Of a DNA stretch of 64,000 nt, positions 36,653-53,540 are shown one piece after another. How positions within the stretch are numbered: the first letter of the stretch is position 1; the number at the start of each line of letters is the position of its first letter. This DNA comes from Lithospermum erythrorhizon (lineage: Eukaryota; Streptophyta; Magnoliopsida; Boraginales; Boraginaceae). Below the pieces are notes generated by a model. The model was given only the letters and a program-made list of their open reading frames with translations, was not told where the DNA came from and ran no database searches. The position numbers and the translations under genes were made by a program. The DNA lies in the NCBI GenBank assembly GCA_019722365.1, contig JADFUC010001683.1, positions 1,984,001-2,048,000 on the forward strand, written 5' to 3'.

Positions 36653-38494
36653 TTACTTTGGCTTGTCTGTTAAGTTCACCAATGACCTCATTACACCTGG
36701 ACTGATTCGGTCAGCAAGAACTCCTTTCTCCGATATCCAAAATGATTGCTCCTTCACATAGCTTTGTAGTTTATTAGATTCGTAATGAAGCTGTTCTTGA
36801 TCTGCATTTAATTTGTATCAGATTAAGTAAAAACATGAAATTACAAAAAAGAGAATCGAACTATGGGAGGAAATTTTGGGAACATTTTCAGAATGTTGAC
36901 TGCGGAAGCATTTTTTGTACAGTAAACAAAAATTGCCATCTCTCACAGCCACATGACTACATATACCATTTCGACACCTCTCAAGGAATCCTATATGCAT
37001 TTTTTCATTATTCATTTCACATTTCATCAAAAACCAACCTCGTACACAAGTCACAACTACACGTACGTTTTGACTAGTGAACTGCATGGATAACTTACAA
37101 TTCCATTCGCACACAAAACTCCTCAAATCATGATGGATTGGGAAAAAATTCATAACTTTACCATGTCACACGAAGCAGACAAAAATATACCCTCCCCCTT
37201 TCCTTGATAAGTGGACCAAGTCATTCTTAGTTCAAGAAATAGCCATTTAGGTTCAGGTGCAAATGATTCTCAAGCAATGGTAAATTACTTGGACACTCCA
37301 CATCATGTTTCGGAAACAGTTATGTAATTCTAGATGTTTATATCTTCTTAAGCATTGTTACAAATCAAATTTCACTAATAATTGTATAAGAATTGTTTGT
37401 TAAATGGAAGAATTTAATACAACTTAGACAAAAGAGACATTCCACATCTTGTAGATATTTTAAACGGAACAATATAATAGCTGAAGTTTCCATTCATCTA
37501 GGGAGGACACCTAGTTACCAAAGTACGTAGTATAACAGAACTAATATGCAATCATCAATGGGAAGTCCATCTACATCAATGAGATATCATTTGCAGATAG
37601 AGTGGTTGTCAAGTGATCCAAGAAATTTAGAAGCATGTTATAGGAAAGGGCAACAATATCAAATCCGGTAAAAAGCTATATTCCTCTACAACAAAAATTG
37701 AAATATATGTATTAATTATAACCTAGCACTGACAAGTGGCATCAAAATATCATTCCGTTGAGGAGACAAATACAGGCTTTGTACCACAATTGGCTTTCTG
37801 GAATTATACTAAAGCCCCCTCTGAAGATTTACAAGGTAATTAAACTGAGACATGAATTGCAAATCTAATTTGTTAAAATGCAACGAGCAAATGAAAATGA
37901 GAATAAGTTTCTCAGGTTCCCTTTCGCCCTGTTAACATTTCTTCCTTGCACGTAGACATACGAACTTTCACATATTCACATTGTGTAAAATCTAATTAGC
38001 ATAAAACGCAACCCCACTTGAGTGACTCGACACATAAACTGTAAGGAACAACAATAAACATCACCTTTCTCCAAAATGGTATGAGCAGCATGGAAAGGAA
38101 TAGCAGCGAACATATTCGTTCCAGGGAACATCATCCAAGTTTTTTCCTTTACATCATGATCACCACAGGTTGTACAGACCTCCTTCACCAACGGGCTTGA
38201 TTCGATCTCTCTCATTAATGACTCGAATGGTGAAGCAACACTGGTTTTCGTCGTCCGAGCCCTCTTCCTCAATGCTGTCAGTGCTTCCCGGGTCCCATTC
38301 CTAACTCTATCGTTATCAACTAGCTACAATTCAAAAGTTATGAGTCTGTGAAACATAGAGCATAACAATCTTGTACTTAAAATCCCAAACCATATTCAGA
38401 TCATGCTCACCTGTTGCCGAGCTAATAACAACTTTTCTGCTTCAATTTCAACTTCTGTAAGCTTTTCCTTAAATTCTTTCATTGACTCATCCAT
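36653..38494 (-). CDS. small conserved plant protein with CxxC motif, 3 exons, 163 aa
   Basis: Minus-strand exons 38411-38494, 38065-38323 and 36653-36801 give 492 nt. Residues 1-40 form a charged helix, probably coiled coil (M-K-E-F-K-E-K-L-T-E-V-E). A basic stretch R-K-R-A-R-T-T-K-T follows, then a C-T-T-C-G-D-H motif, then W-M-M-F-P-G-T and I-P-F-H-A-A-H-T. The C-terminus ends R-I-S-P-G-V-M-R-S-L-V-N-L-T-D-K-P-K. It resembles a plant family annotated as p53/DNA-damage-regulated-like (Arabidopsis At3g15351 type), by memory. Function is not established. The basic stretch could be a nuclear signal and the C-x-x-C could bind metal, both inference. Intron 2 is 1.26 kb. Confidence 0.8.
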
Positions 38495-40379
38495 TTCTTG
38501 TTTCTAATTATATAACACAAACTGAAAAAACAAAAAAAATGGGAATAAGAATCGACTCAAATTTAAACTTGCCTATCAAAAAAACCCATCAATATCAAGG
38601 ATTTTTTTCTATTAAAAAACCACGCCCCACCGCCTCACTTAGAATAAGAGAATCGAGACTTCAGGGATATACATTAACCACTAAGCGGATTCGATATTCT
38701 CATATTTCTATCAAGGATTTAAAATGAACAAATTTGTAATCATTAGAAATAAAATCAAGCTTCAACTTTAAGGAAAAACTTGCCTCCTGATTTACTTAGA
38801 CCGGCGGATCTGGCCAAGTCTCCTTTATTGCTACATATGATATGAGGCTGCCTCAAATAGTGTTTTTTTAAACGAAATGACAATTTTCAACTACTACACT
38901 TGCAATTGCAAAATGAGAGGCAAAATAATGTTCATCCTAAACTAACACTATTTAATTTGGTATAACAGCTGAGCAAACCCAACACTACTGGGACCGGGCT
39001 GGCTCATTAGATGTTAGAGAAGTGAGCTTCTTTTCTGTTTTTGAGTTGTTGGAGAATAGTCTTTCAGGGCAAACTCATGTATCGGCCAACTATTTTTTAA
39101 TAAGATCACTTATTAACAAAAAAAAGAAGAACAACAAGTTTGTATAGAATTTAGTTCCATCTTAAGAAGATTTGAAGAGCATAAATGAAAATACACTAGG
39201 AATTGATGAACAACCTTCTGTCGTCATCCCCCTAAGCACAAGGATCACGAGTAAATCAGTGAATGCAGGCAATTTTTTTTTTAAACAACATTGTTTTATT
39301 CAATTTTTTTTAAAGCATAGGCGGAAACGGCGTCATTTTGCTTACTAGCATTTTCATCACTATTAATGATCAAAAAACAAGTTTATCCGCGCTCTACAAT
39401 TAAAATCTATAGTTTAGAATCTAAATATTCCCTCTGGATTTTTTTTAGTTCTCATTCACAGCAAAAAAAAAATTAACGGCATGTAAATTAAATCTTAATT
39501 GACGTGAAAATAATAACGATGAAAACTAAAAAAATCGGAGAGTAAACTAAACCAAAAAGATTCATAGCCAAATAACTAATAAAGATGATTAACAATAAGC
39601 AAATTTCAAGATCAATAAAAATAAAGAAGATCATTAACAATTAATAATTAAAGAAGATGATTAACAATTAATAATTATAAAAGATGATTATAACTAATGA
39701 AAATGATTAACAATTACTAATTAACAAGGATTTCAAGAAAAAAATGAATAAAAGAATGCTACTAACAAGTTTTGAACCTTCGCAAAAATCAAATTAGGTC
39801 ACTACCGCAATTGTACTCTGATTATATTTGTTGATGTTCTTGTTTTGCAATCATCTCATATATAATCGATTTTTTTTTAAATTCTAGTGGTGCAATTTTT
39901 AAGGTGCATCCTTTATGCCTAAGGCTCTAATTTCGAATCTTGAACTTCTTGATAAGAACTAAAGAGACCGAGAGAAAGTAACATAAGCAAAGAGGAAAAA
40001 TGAGAAACATCGATGAAATATAGGAACAATATGCATCAAGATTTAAAGAGTTAAAAGTGACGAGATTCCTTGACAGACAAAGTTGCTTGTAAGTGTGTTA
40101 ATTGGATGTTTTGTCAAGTTAGTGATTCATATGTCGGACTGACCAGTGCTGACCCAGGGGCATCGGCCAGTGTTCAGGCCTCGTAAATCGCCACAGATAA
40201 ATCAGATCATGACAAGTGGCATAATCAAAACCAAGGGTATTCTTATCCTTTCATAAATGCTCACACTCCATAGTACGGTCGTTTTCTTAAAGTACCCTTT
40301 ATATTTCAATTACATTCACTAAATTCCAATACTGAGCATTCGTCGGGTGTCCTGATATTTACCCGGTTGCGTTTTTCAA
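38495..40379. other. intergenic region
   Basis: The start is the promoter of the minus-strand gene. An AAGATGATTAACAATTAATAATT-like motif repeats near 39575-39720. The part from about 40080 becomes G+C richer and may belong to the long terminal repeat of the gypsy relic that follows. No gene is supported. Confidence 0.45.
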
Positions 40380-43030
40380 ATCTGACGATGGACGAGTTGC
40401 ATTTCTGGCGACACGCGGATCTCACGCTGGCGCGCGAGCAATGGAGAAGCGGTTATCTCAGTATTCCCCGGAAAATGGTTGACTAAGGTTGTTGATAGCC
40501 AGAGTCAGTCGATTGATAATCAAATTTTGGCAAGGCTATAAAGGCCGTTATCAAGGGCCTTCGTCGGCGGGATTGAAAAAACAAAGCGCTACTAATCTGA
40601 GCATGTGCGGAAGCAGTATGAACCACCTGAGCCGACGCGCGTCCCTGTAAAATAATCCGCCAAATGAACCACCTGTCGGTACCGGCCCGAGATATAGAGG
40701 CGTGTTAACGAGGCTTTGGAGCGTGAGCGGTAGAAGATAATCCAGTCTTCTATAACATCTTTTTTTTTAAATATACCCATTATGTAAGGGATAAAGCCAT
40801 GCAGCGATGGGCTCAGTGCCCGTAATAATCGGCGTGAGGCGCTGCTGGCGCCGTAAAATACCAGCGGCGGTACTGCGGCCTGGCGACCTGCTTGCACAAA
40901 AGCTTCAAAAAGAGCTTGAGGATATGAAGGAAATGATAAGAGCACTTATGCCCGGTACGCGTACTAAGGGGAGTGCCAAGGCGAAAATGCCATTCACGGA
41001 TAGAATTTAGATCTGCGATATCTTTGCAAAAGTTTGTGTTACTGGTCTGCTTTCAGTTTGGTAGAAATGGTAACCCTATAAAATATTTACAAGGGTTTCT
41101 CGCTAAGATGACAATTAACATCGAACAACCCAGGCATATACGCAAAAGCATTCTCCAACAGTCTGAATGACAAAACCTTGGATTGGTATATGGCGTTACC
41201 GCTTAAATCCATAGATACGCCTGTGAACATCGAATGTATTCATCGCAAAATTTGGATCCGTCAGTACCGTCATGATGAAAAGAAGCTTATGGATATTGAG
41301 CAAGAACTGACTAAATCCTGAGGAGCTTCTCCAATATTTACAATGATATTTTATTGACTATCGTGAAGTGATATAAGTAACTATATTATACTGGCTTTTC
41401 GGAGGGTTAATGTATGGGAAGTTGAAAAAATCACTTGTGTTGGAAAAGCCATTGTCCCAAGATCAGTTGACGCGAGAATTAAGCGGTATGTAGAGTTCGA
41501 GAGCAGAAAACAAAGAAACTAAAGGCAAAAGATTTCACGGGATGTCGTTACTAAATGGCGGACTCTTGCGTTTAAAATCGCCCAAAAGAATCTTGTTTGG
41601 GGAAAGGATTGACCTGCGATGGGGAAATGAAACCTCGAGGCAGCGATGTGATCTACTTGACCTCGAGAAGGGATTGGTTACATTTGCGCACAAGCAACGG
41701 CTAGAATATTCAACACCGTTAAAGGTGTTAATAGCGGAAGTTTTTTCACTAATAGATTACAAAAACCTCTCTTGCTAAAGGTGATTCTTGGATAGAGAGG
41801 TATGCCCAGGGCTAGCACTAATAAGAGCAGATTGTGTGAATATCACGAGGACATGACACTAATGAATGTCAATTCTCGAAATGCGAGAGAGAGATTGAGA
41901 AGTTAATCAAATGTGGTACTTAAAGAAATTGTAGACAAAGGCAACCCGGTATTGGGCATGCGGCGTCAAACCCGAATGAGCCCTCGAAGGGATAGTAAGC
42001 CTAGGATCGTGATGGCATGGCTTGCCCCGATAGCAGGCGCGTTGATACAGAGGCCTGAGGCGGGGTATGAGACTCATGTTCAGAAAATGTATGAGGTATT
42101 CATCGGTGAGTGACAAGAATAAAGGATGAGTTAATAAGTTTTTCTAACAAGGAGTTAGTGGGTATTAAATTACCTCGTGATGATCCGATGGTAATCGCTC
42201 TTATAATAGTGAATTTTACAGTGGAAATAATGTTGGTGAATACAGACAGCACAGCGGATATCTTATATTTGAACACTTTTGATAAGTTGCGTCTACCGCG
42301 AAGTCTAATCAAACAGCTTCATACACCATTGGCTGGTTTGCGGCCATACAATCCGTGTAGTGGGGAGGTTACATTATACTTAGCGGTGTATAAAACGCAT
42401 GATTCATGGTGGTGGATTTGAAGGATTCCTCATATAATGATTGGTATACTATTCTAACCATTTCTACAGCTATTAATACTCTGATAAACTCAAAATGATA
42501 TTTCCTACTCGGGAGGATAGGGGAAAATGTGGCGATCGGAAAGAAGGCGCCCGGGTATGCTATTAACATGATCCCACTCGAATAAAGGGAAAAAATGAAC
42601 AAGGAAGAAAGCGGAGTAAATCATATAGAAGGTGAACATAGTAAAGACAAAAGGAAAAACAGACAACTCGCCCGAAGAAAGAAAAGAAAGGCGGGAGCCA
42701 TGAGAGTTGGCACCCAAACAAGGAAAGCGAATGAAAACTTTTGAATAGGAATAAGTTAGGAGAAGAACACAAACAAAGCGGTAAACGTTGGTGAGAGAAT
42801 ATGGGGATGTTTTTGCTTGGGGACGAGTACATGCTAAGGATAAACCGAGAAATAGATGTCTTGCTTGAGTTGTATGTTGATTCCAACTCCGACCAATCAA
42901 ACAGAAGAAGTGGTTGTTCAATGATGAAAAGAATAAAGCAATTAGGGAGGAATACGGGCGTTGTTAAAGGCGTCTGTCGGCGAGTTAAAGTGTCCCAACT
43001 GGATCGCTAACATTGTATTGGGTAGCCTCC
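40380..43030 (+). mobile_element. decayed Ty3/gypsy LTR retrotransposon (gag, protease, start of RT)
   Basis: Successive fragments read in the plus direction. A-K-M-P-F-T-D-R-I near 40978 and L-N-D-K-T-L-D-W-Y-M-A-L-P near 41164 resemble the gag of Tat-type plant elements. At 42167-42340 is the protease region (L-P-R-D-D-P-M-V-I, then A-D-I-L-Y-L-N-T-F), where the catalytic D-T-G-S has decayed to N-T-D-S. Near 42890 is P-I-K-Q-K-K-W-L-F-N-D-E-K and near 42985 L-K-C-P-N-W-I-A-N-I-V, the front edge of reverse transcriptase, after which the element is cut off. Stops and frameshifts abound. CTGGCGACACGCGG near 40406 could be a worn primer-binding site. Long terminal repeats were not delimited. 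Confidence 0.7.
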
Positions 43031-45299
43031 AACGCTCCAACCTACACCTCTTCCGTTTAATCTGATATACTATTGCTTTCTTCCAGTAAATTCGTTTGTA
43101 ATTTAATTTTCGATTAGGGAAGGATTCATCAATTTCTAGATCCTGACACAATAACACATGTAAAAGTATGATACAATGCTAACAAAGTGGGTCCGAGTTA
43201 AAAAAAATACTCCCTCCATCCTTTGGGACTTTTTGTCGAAAATGGAAATAGGAGGATACACATCTGTAAACTAGGACATCTTTTGAAGAATTGTCACTTT
43301 TTAGTAGTAATAGTTTCCTCTAAATAGTCACAATATTTAATTATAAAACCTCCAAGTGTAAAAGTAATTTTTCAAATTATTAGAAATTGATGAAGTAATA
43401 TGTTCTCAAATCAAAGCAACATTAATATCTTATTTTGGTGTCATTTTCTATGAAACTATATCAATGGGCACCAAAAAATATAACTGATCCATTTTTTTTA
43501 AAAAAAAGTAGTACTCAACTAGCTTGCTCATGTTAAGTGTTATATAAATGCATGAAGCTGATCTCCAGCCATCTCATTAAAAAAGATGTCTCAATAACAA
43601 TTGTCAATAATCTTTCTCAAGCCATCTCAAATAATTGCTCCACCTTATGGCTTGATACTGCAATCAAATAACATAAAGAACAAATTATGAATAAATTAGT
43701 ACTCAAAGGTTCTGCCAATGATTTATCACAATCATTTGACAAACCACCAACCCTTCAACAGAAGAACAAATTATAAGTATTAGATGAATTTGGTTTCTTG
43801 AACCTGAGACCTTCATAACCCGGGTCTATATTGTTGATTTGTGTACTAGTTTGACCGTTTGCCCACCAAAACAATTGCCTTTTGTCAACAAAGAAATGGA
43901 GTGTAGCTAAACCCAACAACAAAAAAGAAGAAATAATGCATATTGTAGGTTTGAGTTGTACTACCTCATACCAAACATACATATATTCAAAATTGAAGCA
44001 GCAAATTAGCTTTGATTAAAGACTATATGTTAAATAGAACAAATTTGTACTAACTTCCATTAACATAGACTTGGCATATTCCTAAAACCAACTAGAACTG
44101 GAAAATTTGGCTTCCATTTCGAAGCCAAATCGAAGAGAAAAGAAGAAAATATCTCTAATTCCCAAAAAAAACCCTAATTAGAAAGCAAATCGAAGTGAAA
44201 AATTCCGAAATTCGAAGCCAAAACCACAAATAATTTGAATACACAATACACGTACAAATGCATAAGAAAAAACAACAAGAGTTTAAATGCCAACACTTAT
44301 TTATCAATCACACGATTAGCAATGCTTTCTTTCTTACAATACGATGGGTGAATTGTGACTCATAAAATAAAAGTAAAGTAAAAAAATTGAACTTACTATT
44401 TGTCCAGTAAACCTGATTTCTTTAACAGTGCCTTTCTTCAGAGTAAATAAGCAACGAGTCCACGAAGAAGAAACAAAGGAAAATAGGAAAATAATGGAAA
44501 GGGGTAGGTTAAAGTAGGGTGCGACTGACCGGATCTACCTTACCGAATTTTGTTGGCAGAAAATCCGAAATCGGGTTCCAAATTTTTTTTTTAAATGTAA
44601 AATTCGTCAGAATTCTGAATTCTAGGATTTTGGGGAACTCTTTATTGGGCAGATTTTTTTTATGTTGTATATGCATTAACATGCTGAATCTATCAACTTT
44701 TAAGTAGGAGCAGCAGAGAGCGCCAAGGCAGCGTCTTCAAATAGATGGTGTTAAATCCCGACGATGACCTCTGGCTAATACCTCTAAAGACTCCGGCCAC
44801 AAACAAAGGTTAGAGTTGGTCGCCTTTGTCTTTCAGATTTTGATTTCGAGGACATATCTTTATAGACGTATAAGATTAAATTCAAATAAGCATAAATGGA
44901 TCTTTCAATAGCATCAATCGTTACACTTTGGTGCTCAAGAAATAAGTTGGATTTGTGATTTCGGTATGAGTGGAACTCAGAGTTAAAGGGATAGGAAGTA
45001 AAATCAATGCTGCCAATCACCGTTTTCGGATAACGATGCATCACATATGTCGAACAAAAGCAACTTGAATTCATGAGTCATGACTTTAACTAAAACCAAC
45101 TAAGCTAGAAGGTTGAATCAAATAAAAAAGCCACTCGATTGCCAGGACATAACTAAACAACCGGTTTTTATCGAAATCCGACCCGGATTAAATCGGACGG
45201 AATTTTATTCGAACACTAGGTTAAAGGAGTAAATGGTAAATGTGAGAGAAATAGGTCGGAGAATGGTTTTTGTTCCATTCAGTGAGGAGGATCCGCGTA
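43031..45299. other. intergenic region
   Basis: A solitary Stowaway-type end (TACTCCCTCCATCC at 43208) lies just after the gypsy relic. The rest is AT-rich with no supported gene. A 96-codon minus-strand open frame at 44784-45074 is unrecognised. Confidence 0.4.
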
Positions 45300-45709
45300 T
45301 TGGCCCATTACGCTCACCCAGATCCGCATCTATCTTGCAGACGCTTTAATGCGCCTATCAAGCGCTATACAAGTATTATTTGTATAGCATTTTATAAGCG
45401 CTATTTAAAGTTGTTTTTGTTTAATCAAATCTTATTCCATCTTAATTTCTATTTAAATGATCGTTGGCTCAGATAATCACAAAAAACGAAAATCGTTATA
45501 CAAACATAAACTAAACTAAAAATTACAGCAAATTATGTTCCCATGAGTCGATTTAAAAGTGTAATAACTACGAAAATCAAATAAATCTTTCGTAAAATTA
45601 GAAGTGATAAAATTACGTACTTCTCATTCCATAACTTTTTCACAACTCACTTAAATCTACAAAATTACATATTTTTTATTTCGATGAAGTTAAAGTTACG
45701 CTTATTATT

Positions 45710-45812
45710 ATTAGTGTCGTTATCATTATTATTATTATTATTGTTATTATTATGACTAATATCCATTTTTATTATTGCTATTAGTATTATTATTACTATT
45801 ATTATTATTCTT
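45710..45812. repeat. ATT/TTA microsatellite
   Basis: Interrupted runs of TTA/ATT (for example ATTATTATTATTATTATTG near 45728). A similar run lies at 54391-54413. Confidence 0.85.
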
Positions 45813-45920
45813 TGTGCTAGATTCTTAGAGATAGTAATTGGTAGAGTTTATTTCGATGTATTAATTTCAATTGCTATGTGAAAGTTAAGCAGATTACTTA
45901 ACTTTTTTAAATGACTACTC

Positions 45921-46200
45921 TAATAATTAATTATTTATAATAATTTTCTTCGTAACACTTTTTGCAATAGCACTAGGGCAACCACTATCTAATAATTAAT
46001 TATTTACAATAATTTTCTTATGTAACATTTTTGGAAATAGCATTCTTGAAAGTGCTATCTAATAATTAATTATTTACAATGAGTTTATTACGTAACACTT
46101 TTTGCAATAGCGCTCTTAACAAGCGCTATCTAATAATTAATTATTTCTGATGATTTTATTCACGTAACACGTTTTGTAATATACTAGCGATAAGCTATTT
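45921..46200. repeat. tandem array, about 70-bp unit, four copies
   Basis: TAATAATTAATTATTTA starts at 45921, 45990 and 46060, with TAATAATTAATTATTTC at 46131 (steps of 69, 70 and 71 bp). Each unit continues with AATTTTCTT.CGTAACA.TTTTTG.AATAGC and then an inverted repeat around GCGCT. It forms the subterminal region of the CACTA-like element. Confidence 0.85.
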
Positions 46201-46389
46201 AGAAGCTCAATTGATAAGCGCTTCATTTTTTGCTCTGTTAAACTCAATAAATGGCGCTTCGTTTTGCGCTATGTAACATATTTTTTTATATTTACGAATT
46301 GGTATGCGCTATGTAAGGTGCCCACTTAGACAGCGCATGAAAAAAGCGCTATCTAAGCACCGTTACCTAAGCTAAAATTTGTAGTAGTG

Positions 46390-48418
46390 TAATTTCATTT
46401 CTTACAAATTATCTTGCTCATCTTAAAGTATTTGTTAGAATGTTGTTTTGGTATACTTAATAATATAATTTGAATTCAATAAATCAACTATTAAAATTTA
46501 TGGTAGGCGATCTCTGTGAAATCAAAAGATTTGGGGTTTTATTGAGACTTGAATTGCATGCATGTGTTGTTCATAAAAGGATCAAGGACAAATTGGTTTA
46601 TTAGAGAAAAGAGGCATAAGTTATCTATAACTACCTTTCATTCATTTTATCTTAATACCCTTTTAATTATTTGGAGACTTTGGAGTTACTAGTAAAAGTG
46701 CACATGCGTTGTAGGTGTATTACACATGTGTTACATGTGTTCATGATAGTAAAGTTATCGTTAATGTATTTCTTCATCCAAAAAACAATGGTATGGTAAT
46801 TTTCTGATTCATTGATTTTTACATTTTTACGGGCTTAATCTCCAAAAAATGGTGTGTTGCATGTACTTTTTTTATGCCAATGTTGGTGACTGGAGATAAC
46901 TCTCTTCAATTATTTCTGGGGCGTGTTGCATGTAGTTGCGATAAGATTAACATTTGTTCCGACTTTTATGATCAATTTTTCGTTATTTTGTGCTTTAATC
47001 TTAAAATAGATTTTGATATTCCTACTTACGAGAGTTAACAAAAGCTTATTATATGAAACTTTTAGCTAGAGGCCGAACTTTAAGGTACCAATACTAAGAT
47101 CACATGAGAGCTAATAACACTAATAATAAGCTTTAATGAATTTGGAAAATTAAAGAGTCCATGTTATGAACTTTACACTTCTTTGGATTATATATCTCAA
47201 CGCCTAATAATTCAATATAGATGGTTCTTGATTGTGATGATAATTAACCTTTTTCAACTTTGAGACAAAATGATTCCCTTTTATTTGGATGATATGTTTA
47301 GGGTTAAGTTAATCCCATTCTCAAAACTGCATGCAATGCTTAGAGGAAGTTGGTGTTGCGTCTACGTTTAGGCTATCACTCCGTATGTGTTTTGGAGCAA
47401 GAGACGGACGAGATTTGATGTACATAAAAACACATGATTTATTGTCAAATTTATATACTCCTCAAGTTATTATTAACATGTTTTTATTAAGGGACTCAAC
47501 TTTTCAATTTTTCAAATTGTTCCTAAATCGAAAAACTTTTCAAATGGTTCTTAGTGTTAAATTTTGCCCTTGAACAGATACATTATGGTGCTAAATATAC
47601 TCCGGTACGCGTACAAATGTATTACGGATATATTTATAAATTTTTATGTTGATCGATTCGGCGTTAATTTTATCTCCGTTAGATGATGAATTGACACTGC
47701 TTGACTTTAATGATCGATAGGTTATGACTTTTACAAAGTTAGCGTAGTTAGTGGGAACAAACCCGTGATTTCACGAAAGTTAACTGGTCTCCTTGCGTAT
47801 TGGTGTTAACACTCTAATCCCTCTGTGACATTTACTTGTCGTTTTAACTTGAGCAATTAAATATGTTTACTTTATCGTTTAAGCGTAAAAATTAATATTT
47901 TATATTTTTTAATGTTACGTTTATTCTTTTCGTTTTTTTAACTTGAATTTTTTATGTGTGCTACAGAAATCACAGGATGACAATTCTGAAATGTCGCTGG
48001 AAATATATATGTTTAAAATAATTGTGATCTCGCCTACATATGTTGAGAGACCATAATTTCTATCAGCTGCAGCCTGCAGGACAGACAGTATGAAATTTTC
48101 ATGGAAGATTTTATTAGAAAAAGTTTTATTTCCCAATGGAAAATTAAAAGGCCCTTTTTTTGCAAGAACAAAAAAACAGCCTAGGTACACTTAGAAACCA
48201 GGAAATACTGCAAGTATCAAGCAGAGGATGCAACTACAACACAATTAAAACAAAAAAAGGGCAATATAATAACACCACAAGAAGACTTGAGTACCCAATA
48301 ACACCTTCACTAATACTAGCAAATTACAAACAAAGAAAGGAAGAAAACAAAGGAAAATGGTTCTCTGAACAACATTGGAACCAATCATCCATTAGAGACC
48401 TTTGGCATTTGGACTTGT
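46390..48418. other. intergenic region and MIPS 3' flank
   Basis: AT-rich with no gene detected. The last few hundred bases are probably the 3' untranslated region of the minus-strand MIPS gene. Confidence 0.45.
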
Positions 48419-52436
<4,018 letters not shown>

Positions 52437-52527
52437 TGTTTGATGCTTGATGAAATTCAGACAAGAGGGAATCTTTTGGACAAGTGGTTTTGTTAGGTGC
52501 TGTTTCTAGTTGTCACTGAATGGGCCA

Positions 52528-52535
52528 TATATATA
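52528..52535 (-). promoter_or_regulatory. candidate TATA box of the MIPS gene
   Basis: On the minus strand CTATATATATGG lies about 92-99 bases before the start codon, a normal spacing for a plant TATA box with a short leader. It is the only such sequence near the ATG. Confidence 0.5.
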
Positions 52536-52540
52536 GAGAA

Positions 52541-52655
52541 AGAGTTGTCGAGAATATCGAATAGTCTAGTGGTTAGGAGGTTTTTCAGGAAATTAGAGGT
52601 CCTGGTTCGATTCGGGGCGGTGGGTGGGTTTCGAAAAAAAAAAGAGAGAGTTGTC
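52541..52655 (+). mobile_element. short tRNA-derived SINE with target-site duplication
   Basis: Plus-strand order: TAGTCTAGTGGTTAGGAGG (A box), 24 bases, GGTCCTGGTTCGATTCGGGG (B box), G-rich tail, then a run of A (52634-52643). The 9-bp AGAGTTGTC flanks it at 52541-52549 and 52647-52655, a clean target-site duplication. The body is only about 95 bp. It lies immediately upstream of the MIPS TATA box, in opposite orientation to that gene. Confidence 0.75.
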
Positions 52656-53540
52656 AACTTGTCATGGTGTTGGATTCCACTTGGCAAAATGTGGAGGGAG
52701 GTGGATCCATAAAGGTCAATTTCATCCATGTAGGGTGCTATAGAAATTAATTTAAGCCATATAAAAATAGCAATTTTATTTTTATAATAATTATTTAATA
52801 CTAATAGATTAATAGATTAACGAGTATAGATCTCTATTATATTTTGTGTGATACTCTTTATTTGATTTTGACATATGTTTTGTTTGTGTTAAATAAACGA
52901 ACATGTGTCAGAATTTAACGAATTGCTATGACACAATGGAGGGAAACAATATTGCTATGGAGGTTCAAATAATTGGTATGGAGGACTCTAGAGGAAATTT
53001 TATTGCAGAAAAGGACGAAAATGGAAAATGACACAATTTAATGGGCTAAACAGGTGGCATGAATGTGTGGAGGTTGTGGGCTATGTCCATTGGGCCATGG
53101 ATCACTTTGTGAATTGTGATTTATGAACTCAGAATTCATGGCTTTATTACACGTTGCAAAATGTCCGTTTCACTAGATAGGATTTAGGAACATCACTAAA
53201 TTAAATTTTTATGTTTTGTAAATTATTATTTGTTCGCTTTGTTTCCCTTATACGAAGTTATTAGACAGTTCAATTTCAATGTTATAAATGTATGAACGTT
53301 TGAGTTGAATAAATTTTTGTTCGATTAAATTACTAATCGAGTTATAAGCTCGGCTCAACCATGTGTTGTTTCTCCAAATTAAGCTACCAATCAGTCGATT
53401 TGGAAAAATGGATATGTAGCACTCATTGACTATTTTTATCAATTTTTAACACCAATTTACAATTTTTTGTCAAATAATACTGCCTATTATAAGGCTGCTT
53501 GCCGCCTCCCTTTTTCTTTTCTTCCTCATTGAGGCATTCA

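Larger units (their letters stand above)
45300..46389 (-). mobile_element. CACTA-like transposon terminus with subterminal repeats
   Basis: On the minus strand the element begins CACTACTACAAATTTTAGCT (46389 inward), the typical 5'-CACTA terminus of En/Spm-type DNA transposons. Inside it, AGCGCT and near-palindromes such as GCGCTCTTAACAAGCGC recur about every 70 bp down to about 45355, as expected for transposase-binding subterminal repeats. No transposase was seen and the opposite terminus was not found in the window, so this is a non-autonomous or truncated copy. The inner boundary is approximate. Confidence 0.55.

Noticed and set aside
42505..42921. Minus-strand open frames of 107-138 codons
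   Set aside because: They lie antisense to the gypsy relic; hydrophobic low-complexity shadow frames.
44784..45074. 96-codon minus-strand open frame
   Set aside because: Reads smoothly but no family recognised and no splice context; left uncalled.
45921..46200. CRISPR-like array suggested by regular repeats
   Set aside because: Plant nuclear context, no unique spacers, units vary throughout; it is transposon subterminal DNA.
52552..52633. Functional tRNA gene suggested by A and B boxes
   Set aside because: No cloverleaf pairing of ends; poly(A) and target-site duplication identify it as a SINE.
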